Shown here piece by piece: positions 15,228-21,903 of a DNA stretch of 24,294 nt. Position 1 is the stretch's first letter. Every line of letters starts with the position of its first letter. Source of the DNA: CAZBWS01 sp964495705 (GTDB lineage Bacteria; Pseudomonadota; Gammaproteobacteria; HTCC5015); the NCBI GenBank assembly GCA_964495705.1, contig CAZBWS010000037.1, positions 1-24,294 on the forward strand. The letters run 5' to 3'. The position numbers were made by a program, and so were the translations under genes. Under the pieces are notes generated by a model. The model had not been told where the DNA came from and searched no databases. It worked only from the letters and a program-made list of their open reading frames with translations.

Positions 15228-15774
15228 TGGACTCTAATAGTTGAGGGGCTCGCTCTAAGGTGATTCCGCCGATGCAGCACACGGGGATATTCAGTTGTTG
15301 CTTGGCTTGTTGTATCAGTTCTAAAGAGGCTAGGGGGGCATCGGGTTTGGTCGGCGAGGGGAAGCAGGCCCCGAAGGCGGCATAGCTTGCGCCCATGGCC
15401 TGTGCGGCTTCGGCCAAGTTCATCTGGTTGTAACAGCTTAAGCCAATAATGGCCTTTGGCCCGAGTTGTGCACGCGCTTGTGCATAGACGGCATCGTCAC
15501 GCCCAAGGTGTACGCCGTCGGCGCTGACTTCATCCGCCAGTTCGATATCGTCATTGATGATAAATAAACAATTGAACTCATCACAGCATTGCTTTAGCCA
15601 CAATGCTTGTTCTAGGCGTTTGCTGCGATCAGCGCTTTTATCTCGATATTGCAACAGTTGCGCGCCGTTAGCGAGTATCGCCTCGGTTTTTTCATATAGT
15701 TCAGCTTGCGGTAAGCCATCTTGGGTGATGGCGTAGAGGCCGCGTAGTTGGAGGTGCTTTTCTGAGCTATTCAT
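15130..15774 (-). CDS. thiE: Thiamine-phosphate synthase
   Basis: ThiE joins hydroxymethylpyrimidine pyrophosphate to the thiazole phosphate to give thiamine monophosphate. The 214-residue protein shows the expected barrel motifs: LRGLYAITQDG at the start, LLQYRDKSADRSKRLEQA near 39-56, FIINDDIELADEVSADGVHLGRDD near 71-94, GLSCYN, and PVCCIGGIT. The gene lies 8 bp downstream of thiD, so they form a tight operon. One 9-mer copy is at 15219. The neighbouring thiD makes its pyrimidine substrate. Confidence 0.95.
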   Translation of the reverse strand: MNSSEKHLQLRGLYAITQDGLPQAELYEKTEAILANGAQLLQYRDKSADRSKRLEQALWLKQCCDEFNCLFIINDDIELADEVSADGVHLGRDDAVYAQARAQLGPKAIIGLSCYNQMNLAEAAQAMGASYAAFGACFPSPTKPDAPLASLELIQQAKQQLNIPVCCIGGITLERAPQLLESNADMLAVISNLYSCDHPGKVARQYRELFHRNQ

Positions 15775-15782
15775 TCTAGATG

Positions 15783-16619
15783 TTAAGACTTAACCGCACT
15801 CTCATCGACATGATCTTCCACTGCCCAGTACAGTCGGTTTGGTTGGTGCTGCCCCATACCCAAGCGATAACCTTCTTGCAAACTGTGCCAAGTGTATTCC
15901 TGTGCAGCCATGCACGCGTCTTCGATATTCATGCCTTGGGCAAGCAAGCCGGTTAGGCAGGCAGCTAAGGTGCAGCCTGAGCCGTGGTAGCTATTGGGCA
16001 GGCGAGGCCATTCATATTCGGCAATCATTTTGTTCTCGCCGTATAAATTGTTGTTCACGTGGGGCGTTTTTTCATCAGCGCCGGTGACTAAAATATATTC
16101 CGCGCCCATCTCTAATAAACACATGGAAGCGGCTGTTGCGGTGTCGGCCTCAGGAATCAGGCGCAGCACTTCGCGCATATTCGGTGTAATCACACTGCTC
16201 TGTGGCACAAGTAGGCTCAGCATAGCGTCGAGCATAATGTCGTCGGCGATACTTTGGCCACTGCCCCCAGAGGCGAGCACGGGGTCAAACACCACGGGGA
16301 CATCGGGGTAGTCAATTAACAGACTGTGTATAGCGCTGATATTATCTTCACTCCCCATCATACCCAGTTTGAAGGCGCTCACAGGCATGTCTTCCAGCAC
16401 GGCGCGCGCTTGTTGCACGATCATTTGTGGGTCAATAGGTTCAATCGCCATGATGTCGCGGCTATCTTGCACGGTCAGCGCGGTGATCACGCCAACGGGC
16501 TGGCAGCCCTGACTGCTTAAGGTTTCAATGTCTGCGCTAATACCCGCTCCACCGGTGGGGTCAAAGCCTGAAAAGCACATCACGATGGGTGGTTTTTCGA
16601 TTAGCTCAATATCACTCAC
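15783..16619 (-). CDS. thiD: Hydroxymethylpyrimidine/phosphomethylpyrimidine kinase
   Basis: ThiD phosphorylates hydroxymethylpyrimidine twice to give the ThiE substrate. The 278-residue protein has the ribokinase-fold signature GFDPTGGAGISADIETL (18-34), GVITALTVQDSRD, FDPVLASGGSGQS near 113-125 and the anion-hole motif YHGSGCTLAACLTGLL near the C-terminus. The start is GTG at 16619, with AGGA about 8 nt upstream. The upstream 102 bp is too short and lacks the conserved elements of a TPP riboswitch, so thiamine control is not apparent here. Confidence 0.95.
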   Translation of the reverse strand: MSDIELIEKPPIVMCFSGFDPTGGAGISADIETLSSQGCQPVGVITALTVQDSRDIMAIEPIDPQMIVQQARAVLEDMPVSAFKLGMMGSEDNISAIHSLLIDYPDVPVVFDPVLASGGSGQSIADDIMLDAMLSLLVPQSSVITPNMREVLRLIPEADTATAASMCLLEMGAEYILVTGADEKTPHVNNNLYGENKMIAEYEWPRLPNSYHGSGCTLAACLTGLLAQGMNIEDACMAAQEYTWHSLQEGYRLGMGQHQPNRLYWAVEDHVDESAVKS

Positions 16620-16699
16620 GCTGCTTCCTATGAATTATTCTGGTTAATGACGACAAGTGTATTAACAGTTTAGCCCCAACGTGTAAGAATTACCGCAAA

Positions 16700-16705
16700 T
16701 ATAAT
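16700..16705 (+). promoter_or_regulatory. Candidate -10 box of the rubredoxin gene
   Basis: A perfect TATAAT lies 16 nt before the rubredoxin ATG. No good -35 box stands 16-18 bp upstream. Transcription from here would leave a leader of about 10 nt, which fits the absence of a ribosome-binding site before the ATG. Confidence 0.45.
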
Positions 16706-16721
16706 AAGACTGTGACTAAAA

Positions 16722-16895
16722 ATGACTGAATACAAAAAATTTATGTGTGTGGTTTGTGGCTTTATCTACGATGAAGAACAGGGCTGGGAAGACGACGACA
16801 TTGCCGCAGGTACAAAGTGGGACGACGTACCCGATAATTGGATTTGCCCGGACTGTGGCGTGGGTAAGGAAGATTTTGAGATGGTTGAAATTTAG
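16722..16895 (+). CDS. Rubredoxin
   Basis: This 57-residue protein is a complete rubredoxin, a one-iron electron carrier of the cytoplasm. The iron ligands are Cys9 and Cys12 (MCVVCGFIYDEEQG) and Cys42 and Cys45 (NWICPDCGVGKEDF). The loop TKWDDVPDNW is also typical. In pseudomonads such rubredoxins pass electrons from rubredoxin reductase to alkane hydroxylases or to oxidative-stress enzymes, but neither partner is in this window. The gene is divergent from thiD, an arrangement common in relatives. The start has no clear ribosome site. Confidence 0.96.
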   Translation: MTEYKKFMCVVCGFIYDEEQGWEDDDIAAGTKWDDVPDNWICPDCGVGKEDFEMVEI

Positions 16896-16909
16896 ACCAT
16901 AAAGCCACT

Positions 16910-16933
16910 GGCCTTGGCGCCTCGTCCAAGGCC
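16910..16933. repeat. 8-bp hairpin between rubredoxin and MATE genes
   Basis: GGCCTTGG (16910-16917) and CCAAGGCC (16926-16933) form a perfect 8-bp stem with an 8-nt loop, 12 nt before the MATE start. No T-run follows, so it is probably an mRNA-processing, pausing or translation-control structure, not a terminator. Confidence 0.6.
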
Positions 16934-16945
16934 TTACTCTCTTCA

Positions 16946-18265
16946 ATGCACAGCTCTATTTCCCACCGCGAAGTCTGGCGGCTAGCTTGGCCTATGATTC
17001 TATCGGGTCTAACCATCCCTCTCGTCGGGGTGGTGGACACTGCAGTGATGGGGCGTTTGTCTGGCCCTGAGTACATCGGTGCTGTTGCGCTAGGCTCCTT
17101 AGTTTTTAGTTATGTGTTCTTTGGTTTGGGTTTTCTGCGCATGGGCACCACGGGCTTGGCCGCTCAAGCTTTTGGTGCAGGAGATAAGCAGGCGTTAAAG
17201 CTCCTGTTCATACGTGCTGCCGCCTTAGCGCTCAGCCTATCCGTATTACTATATCTATTGCACTATCCATTGCGAGAGTTTGCCTTTTATTGGCTCGAAG
17301 GCTCGGCTCGCGTAGAAAATATGGGGCGAGAGTATTTTGACATTCGCCTATTCGGCATGCCTGCGGTGCTCTTGCGGATGGTCTTAGTGGGGTGGTTTTT
17401 GGGCGTGCAAGACAGCCGTTCGCCATTATATTTATTGTTGCTGACCAATGTGGCGAATATTGTTTTAGATATTGCCTTTGTTCTAGGCCTGCACTGGCAG
17501 GTGGCTGGCGTAGCGTGGGCTACGGTGGCGGCTGAGTATTTAGGTTTACTACTTGGCTTATGGCTGTGGTGGCGTTCACCGGCACGTTCACATCAGCCAA
17601 TACCTCGGTCGGTGCTATGGCAGTGGCGCGGTTTTTTAGCGATGTTTCAGTTAAACAGCAATATCTTTATTCGCACATTAATGTTGATTAGTTGCCTAGC
17701 TTTCTTTACCGCACAAGGTGCTAAGCAAACAGAAGTGGTACTCGCCGCCAATGCCTTGTTATTGAACTTCATTATGTTTTTGGCCTTTGGTATGGATGGC
17801 TTGGCTCATGCGGCGGAAGCCTTGGTGGGAAAATGTATTGGCGCTGGCCAACCACGATCGCTGCGAGAGGCTATCCGCATAACGGGCTTGTGGACGCTAG
17901 GTTTTGCTGTGGCTTATAGTGTGACTTATTTCGTCTTTGCCCATGCGCTAATTGACTTAATGACGACCTTAGATAGCGTACGAATAGCAGCTGGGGATTA
18001 TTTGCCTTGGTTAATGATTATGCCGTTGTTGGCGAGCGCGGGCTTCTGGCTGGACGGTGTGTTTATTGGTGCAACTTGGAGTCGGGATATGCGCAATATG
18101 ATGGCAATATCTTGCGGCCTATTTTTGCTGATATGGTGGCTTACTCAAGGCTGGGGTAATCATGGTTTGTGGTTTGCACTGAGTGCGTGGTTTATTTTGC
18201 GTGGAATGACACTGGGCTTGATATTGCCAAGGCGCTTACGCCAGTCTGACAATCCCCGTATCTAG
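16946..18265 (+). CDS. MATE family efflux transporter (DinF-like)
   Basis: This 439-residue inner-membrane protein has about twelve hydrophobic segments in two related halves, as in MATE exporters driven by proton or sodium gradients. The N-terminus VWRLAWPMILSGLTIPLVGVVDTAVMGRL and the later AQAFGAGD and FGMDGLAHAAEALVGKCIGAG segments are characteristic of the DinF branch. Its substrate is not predictable. It follows the rubredoxin gene by 50 bp in the same direction, with a hairpin in between and no strong ribosome site. Its last 30 bp overlap the convergent cpdA coding region. Confidence 0.93.
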   Translation: MHSSISHREVWRLAWPMILSGLTIPLVGVVDTAVMGRLSGPEYIGAVALGSLVFSYVFFGLGFLRMGTTGLAAQAFGAGDKQALKLLFIRAAALALSLSVLLYLLHYPLREFAFYWLEGSARVENMGREYFDIRLFGMPAVLLRMVLVGWFLGVQDSRSPLYLLLLTNVANIVLDIAFVLGLHWQVAGVAWATVAAEYLGLLLGLWLWWRSPARSHQPIPRSVLWQWRGFLAMFQLNSNIFIRTLMLISCLAFFTAQGAKQTEVVLAANALLLNFIMFLAFGMDGLAHAAEALVGKCIGAGQPRSLREAIRITGLWTLGFAVAYSVTYFVFAHALIDLMTTLDSVRIAAGDYLPWLMIMPLLASAGFWLDGVFIGATWSRDMRNMMAISCGLFLLIWWLTQGWGNHGLWFALSAWFILRGMTLGLILPRRLRQSDNPRI

Positions 18266-18386
18266 TTCACCCTTATCGCCTAACTCTAACCAGCGATAGC
18301 CTGCTTGCAATGTTTCATCGACACAAAATTCATCGATACCTGCTTTGAACTGAAAGCAGCTGGAAGGGCAGCCGAGTATGCGGATA
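17872..18386. repeat. ATGCGGATA word, one copy each in the MATE gene and cpdA
   Basis: Exact copies are at 17872-17880 (minus orientation, encoding AIRIT in the MATE protein) and 18378-18386 (plus orientation, encoding HIRI in CpdA). A one-mismatch form (TATCCGTAT) lies at 17238-17246. Confidence 0.9.
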
Positions 18387-18970
18387 TGCTCAAACTGCGT
18401 GTCGAATGCCTGGTGTACGTGGCCGAAAATAAGTCCTTTAACATGGCGGTAGTCTTTGAGGAGATTCAATAGTTGGTCGCCATTTTGCAGCCCTATATCG
18501 TCGGTCCATTGACTACCCACTGGAATGGGCTGGTGGTGTACTGCGACTAGGGTAGGTTTGTCTGTACTGGTTTTTAAACAAAGAGTTAACCAGTTCAAAT
18601 CGGCTTCACCGACCTCGCCCCAGGCCTCTCCTTCCACTTGAGAGTCTAGTAGTATTATTTGCCAGCGCCCTAGCGCGCTATTGTGCGCACAGTTAGCATT
18701 GAGCTGTGCACGCATTGTGGCGGCGTTGTCATGGTTGCCGGGCAGCGCGTAGAGAGGCTTTCGGGTAAAGCCCATCAGTGTGCTGAGTTGCTGATAGCTC
18801 TCAGCGCTGCCGTCTTGGCTGATGTCGCCTGTAAAGATAAAGGCATCTGCCTTCTCTTGCGATTTTATATGTGCGATGCATTGGCGCAGAGATTCATGAG
18901 TGTTGAAATCTCGTGTCAGGCTGTCAGACTGAGCCAGCAGGTGACAATCGGACAGCTGAATTAAGCGCAT
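18236..18970 (-). CDS. cpdA: 3',5'-cyclic-AMP phosphodiesterase
   Basis: CpdA (Icc) hydrolyses cAMP to AMP. The 244-residue metallophosphoesterase has the dinuclear metal ligands in order: Asp8 and His10 (LSDCHL), Asp49 (FTGDISQDG), Asn79 and His80 (PGNHDN), His145/146 (AVHHQPIP), and His184 and His186 (FGHVHQ). Length and motifs fit Escherichia coli CpdA. It sits 3 bp downstream of the HIT gene in a minus-strand pair and overlaps the convergent MATE gene by 30 bp. It could counter any cAMP made by the cyclase at 10197, although that enzyme may prefer GTP. One 9-mer copy is at 18378. Confidence 0.9.
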   Translation of the reverse strand: MRLIQLSDCHLLAQSDSLTRDFNTHESLRQCIAHIKSQEKADAFIFTGDISQDGSAESYQQLSTLMGFTRKPLYALPGNHDNAATMRAQLNANCAHNSALGRWQIILLDSQVEGEAWGEVGEADLNWLTLCLKTSTDKPTLVAVHHQPIPVGSQWTDDIGLQNGDQLLNLLKDYRHVKGLIFGHVHQAFDTQFEHIRILGCPSSCFQFKAGIDEFCVDETLQAGYRWLELGDKGELDTGIVRLA

Positions 18971-18973
18971 GAG

Positions 18974-19396
18974 TTATGGCGCGACAACAAAGTTGTCCAG
19001 CTGGCACTGGGAAAATTTCTGCTTAAATTGAGCGAGTGAATTTTCAGTATAGTTATACATCGGTTGTGCTCCCCATACGGGTGCAGGCCAGGCCACATCT
19101 TCCATATAGCGCACAATGTGATGTACATGCAGTTGCGGCACCATATTGCCCAGCGCACCTATATTTAGCTTGTCGCCTTTGAATACGTGCATAAGTTGTT
19201 CGCCGAGCTGGGTCGATTCCCGCCAAAACTGTTGTTGGTCTGCGCTACTAAGCTGATAGATTTCACGTATGTCATCGCGGCGGGGTACGAGCACTAACCA
19301 CGGGTATTGACGATCTTTAATGAGCAGTACGCGACATAGGGGAAGGTCGCCCAAGGTGACGCTGTCTTTAGCGAGAGTGGGGTGCAATGTAAACAT
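18974..19396 (-). CDS. HIT domain protein (dinucleoside polyphosphate hydrolase-like)
   Basis: The 140-residue protein belongs to the histidine-triad superfamily, which cleaves nucleotide phosphates such as diadenosine polyphosphates or AMP conjugates. The N-terminal part (WLVLVPRRDDIREIYQLS) and the catalytic segment NMVPQLHVHHIVRYMED are clear. The triad reads H90-V-H92-H93-I, with the nucleophilic second histidine kept and the third shifted by one, as I recall from this gammaproteobacterial subgroup. ATG at 19396 is chosen over TTG at 19423 because relatives begin MFxLxPxLAxDxxxLG. It is followed 3 bp later by cpdA. Confidence 0.88.
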   Translation of the reverse strand: MFTLHPTLAKDSVTLGDLPLCRVLLIKDRQYPWLVLVPRRDDIREIYQLSSADQQQFWRESTQLGEQLMHVFKGDKLNIGALGNMVPQLHVHHIVRYMEDVAWPAPVWGAQPMYNYTENSLAQFKQKFSQCQLDNFVVAP

Positions 19397-19467
19397 AGGC
19401 GTATTGTAAGCTGATTTTGCCAAGGCGTGTAGTTAAACAAATTCGATGGGCATGCTATGGTTCGGCC

Positions 19468-19911
19468 ATGAATACTGATGACTACTTAAAAAAAGCCGAA
19501 GATATTTGCTATCACCGTAGCGCGCGCTTTACGGCGTTACGCAGAAGGGTGTTGGAATTGGTTGTTGATGCGGGTCAGCCAGTGGGTGCCTATGCCGTAT
19601 TAGATTTGCTCAAGGCTGATGATGAAGAGGCCAGTCGCAAAGCTGCACCGCCAACGGTGTATCGGGCCTTAGATTTTTTACTGGAACACGGCTTGATTCA
19701 TCGTATAGCTAGCCACAATACTTATATCGTATGTGACCACCCAGGGCATAAGCATGGCGGCTTGTTTTTAGCGTGTTCCAAATGTGGCTCAGTTAAAGAG
19801 CTAGAGAGCCATGCTGTTGCCCATGCCATTGATGATGTTGCCAAGGCACAGGGCTTTAAAGTGCAAGCTGAAAACATGGAATTAACGGGTTTATGTGACG
19901 GTTGCCAATAA
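19468..19911 (+). CDS. zur: Fur family transcriptional regulator, Zur type
   Basis: Zur represses zinc-uptake genes when zinc is sufficient. The 147-residue protein has the winged-helix domain (FTALRRRVLELVVDAGQPVGAY; PPTVYRALDFLLEHGLIHRI) and the metal and dimer domain with CDHPGHKHGG. Structural cysteine pairs are Cys103/Cys106 and Cys143/Cys146. The LTALRRRVLELV and TVYRALDFLLEHGL stretches closely match Pseudomonas Zur (Np20). In pseudomonads zur often lies by znuABC; here no zinc transporter is beside it. ATG at 19468 gives the usual length; the frame is open further upstream to 19417. It is convergent with the acyltransferase, with only 5 bp between them. Confidence 0.88.
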   Translation: MNTDDYLKKAEDICYHRSARFTALRRRVLELVVDAGQPVGAYAVLDLLKADDEEASRKAAPPTVYRALDFLLEHGLIHRIASHNTYIVCDHPGHKHGGLFLACSKCGSVKELESHAVAHAIDDVAKAQGFKVQAENMELTGLCDGCQ

Positions 19912-19916
19912 CTCGG

Positions 19917-20660
19917 TTAAGCAAAGCCTCTATTCATTAACATTATTTTAGCTTCTTCCACCCGTCGTTGTGCTTCTTTAGCTAAGGCTGTGGCGTCATT
20001 CGGCGCTATATCTTTCGGGTAAAAAGGCTCACAGAAGTGCACGCCTATTTTAATGCTCTTTGTTCCCAGTGTGCGCCACAGGTGTGCGGCAAAACTCTCG
20101 TCCCCATAACCTAATGAGCGACCTTGAGCATCTGTGCCGTAGTAATGTAGGGCTACGGGCTGTATTGGAACATCTAAGCGAATTGCTGGTTCAAATAAGC
20201 GACGCTTAAAGCGGCGGACATTATTCCCGTCACTGGTTGTGCCTTCGGGGAAGACTAATACTGAGCGGCTGGCTAGTCGCTCAGCCATTTGATTAGCAAT
20301 CACCTTTGCCGCTTGGCGGTTGCCACGGTCAATAAACAGGGTGTCCGCCTGCTTGCCTAAATAGCCAAACACTGGCCAGCTTTCTACTTCTGCTTTTGCG
20401 ACAAAGTGTGGGGTTGCTTTTATACCCACAGCAAACACATCGTGCCAAGAAATATGGTTGGGCGTGAGTAAGCTGGGCGTTTCGTAAACAGCGCCAGAAT
20501 AGCTAAATTCTAAGCCTAATATTGTCGAGATACCCTTGCAGAAGTCTTGCATCAATTGCTGCTGTTCATGCAGCCCTCGCAGCTGTGCATTGCGAGTGCG
20601 CTTGAGATAGAGGAGAGAAGTGCCGAGTAGGCGGCTGATGCGGGTGGTTTGTAGCAGCAT
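19917..20660 (-). CDS. 1-acyl-sn-glycerol-3-phosphate acyltransferase family (PlsC-like)
   Basis: The enzyme probably acylates a lysophospholipid or lysolipid acceptor at the inner membrane. In the 247-residue chain the HX4D catalytic motif is NHISWHD (His69, Asp74). FIDRGNRQAAKV near 109 and FPEGTTSDG (137-145) form the other acyltransferase blocks. The N-terminus is short and only mildly hydrophobic. Relatives include PlsC and the ornithine-lipid acyltransferase OlsA; the acceptor cannot be told and no olsB is adjacent. It is divergent from the carbonic anhydrase gene with a 230-bp gap. Confidence 0.88.
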   Translation of the reverse strand: MLLQTTRISRLLGTSLLYLKRTRNAQLRGLHEQQQLMQDFCKGISTILGLEFSYSGAVYETPSLLTPNHISWHDVFAVGIKATPHFVAKAEVESWPVFGYLGKQADTLFIDRGNRQAAKVIANQMAERLASRSVLVFPEGTTSDGNNVRRFKRRLFEPAIRLDVPIQPVALHYYGTDAQGRSLGYGDESFAAHLWRTLGTKSIKIGVHFCEPFYPKDIAPNDATALAKEAQRRVEEAKIMLMNRGFA

Positions 20661-20890
20661 GGTAATACAGGTATGAGTCTAGACTGTTTAGAGTTATTGT
20701 AAGGGTATATGTAATATTGCTAAAGATAACAGGTTTTTCAGGAAGGGCTAGAGACACCGGTGACAAGGTAGCCTGAATTTCACGAGATTTTCACAGGCTA
20801 TAGATATATTTAAATATGTTTTCAACTATTAAAAAATAGCGAGTGAGTTATGATCTGGCTATTAATCTTGAAATATAGGAATCAATTAAC

Positions 20891-21757
20891 ATGCATAAAC
20901 ATTTAAAGGCTGCGCTGGCTGCGGCAATACTTCTTCCTCTCCCTTTCTATGTGGCGGCTATGAATGATGCTGGTGGCTCTGTAGCGGATAGTGTTGTATC
21001 TGAGCAGCGTGCCAAGTTGAAAGATAACACGCAAGGCAAAGGCTTTGGCCCGCAGTCACCGCGAGACATTGACTCATTGACGGGTGCTAATGAACGCACA
21101 TTTAGTGCGGCGCCTGCCTATACAGACATGAACCTCTGTAATATTCACTTTCATAAAAATGCCGAGCACAAGGGCGGTGAATTTACTCAATATGCAGGTA
21201 ATGGAGATGGATTGGGTTTTCAGACAGGCTTTAAATACTCGGGTCAATTGAGCGCCGAAGAGCTCAAGCCCGTTGAATCTAAAGTTTGCCCCAGCAAGCA
21301 TGGGGGCCTTCAAGCAGGGGATACTATTGAGCTGCACTATGTGCACACTACGGCAGAGATTAAGCCTGGGCCTACATTGGGTGCTTGCCTAAGTGAGGCG
21401 ATTAAAAACCCACAACTGCGTGTAGAAACTCAAGTATATGTATTGGTTAATGACAAAAAAGCGCGCGACTTCAAAAAGCTCACTAAAGTTAAGCAAAAAA
21501 ATAATTTGTATCAAGCCGTGAATATCCCTACGAACACGGGATTACCTGTTCAATATGCGGGTTCAACTACAGGCCCTAGTTACAATGAACAAGGTTCACC
21601 ACTGCAAGTTTCTTGGAGTGTGCGTCCTAAAATTGCCAAGGTTGATATAAATTCGGTCGGCAAATGGTGTGAGGGCAATATCTTTAATGAAGACCATGCT
21701 CACGGTGTGAGGAATCTTGTTGTCAATCCAGATTTATTGTCAAACATTACCTACTAG
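20891..21757 (+). CDS. Delta-class carbonic anhydrase, exported
   Basis: This 288-residue protein has a signal peptide (cleavage near Ala22/Ala23) and is probably periplasmic. The active-site region NLCNIHFHKNAEHKGGEF gives His86, His88, Glu92 and His93, and DTIELHYVHTT gives His149/His152. This HxH...EH...H arrangement is that of the delta class first found in diatoms (TWCA1), and it parallels the alpha-class HFHWG/EH/LHLVHW plan. Three cysteines near the site (Cys83, Cys133, Cys166) could form a disulphide. The enzyme would interconvert CO2 and bicarbonate. The ribosome site AGGA is 9-10 nt upstream, and a strong terminator follows. Assignment rests on recalled motifs. Confidence 0.8.
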   Translation: MHKHLKAALAAAILLPLPFYVAAMNDAGGSVADSVVSEQRAKLKDNTQGKGFGPQSPRDIDSLTGANERTFSAAPAYTDMNLCNIHFHKNAEHKGGEFTQYAGNGDGLGFQTGFKYSGQLSAEELKPVESKVCPSKHGGLQAGDTIELHYVHTTAEIKPGPTLGACLSEAIKNPQLRVETQVYVLVNDKKARDFKKLTKVKQKNNLYQAVNIPTNTGLPVQYAGSTTGPSYNEQGSPLQVSWSVRPKIAKVDINSVGKWCEGNIFNEDHAHGVRNLVVNPDLLSNITY

Positions 21758-21774
21758 TAGCAACCCTAGCCAGT

Positions 21775-21811
21775 AAAAAAGCCTGCGACACACAGTGTCG
21801 CAGGCTTTTTT
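21775..21811. terminator. Strong intrinsic terminator after the carbonic anhydrase gene
   Basis: A perfect 10-bp stem GCCTGCGACA (21781-21790) / TGTCGCAGGC (21796-21805) with loop CACAG is flanked by six A and six T. It insulates the porin genes from the carbonic anhydrase transcript. Confidence 0.95.
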
Positions 21812-21824
21812 ATGGAAATCTCTG

Positions 21825-21830
21825 TATAAT
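21825..21830 (+). promoter_or_regulatory. Candidate -10 box of the first porin gene
   Basis: TATAAT stands 79 nt before the TTG start. The second porin has CATAAT at almost the same distance (76 nt), which supports both as promoter elements. No good -35 box is visible. Confidence 0.5.
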
Positions 21831-21846
21831 CGCGGCGCGGCTGAGT

Positions 21847-21880
21847 GGCGCCAGAATACGTTGCCGGCTTAACCGGCGCC
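21847..21880 (+). promoter_or_regulatory. Structured leader of the first porin gene
   Basis: The segment can form GCCGG (21863-21867) / CCGGC (21873-21877), or an outer pairing GGCGCC (21847-21852) / GGCGCC (21875-21880). The second porin keeps both possibilities with a compensating change, so the structure is probably functional in the 5' untranslated RNA. Confidence 0.5.
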
Positions 21881-21903
21881 CAGACCAGTAAAAGAGATTT
21901 CAA

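Noticed and set aside
16620..16721. Possible TPP riboswitch before thiD
   Set aside because: The gap is about 102 bp, and the conserved CUGAGA and related elements are not present on the minus strand.
2309..18386. Repeated word as the Haemophilus-type uptake sequence or as Chi/KOPS
   Set aside because: ATGCGGATA is not AAGTGCGGT, and its even use on both strands argues against polar motifs.
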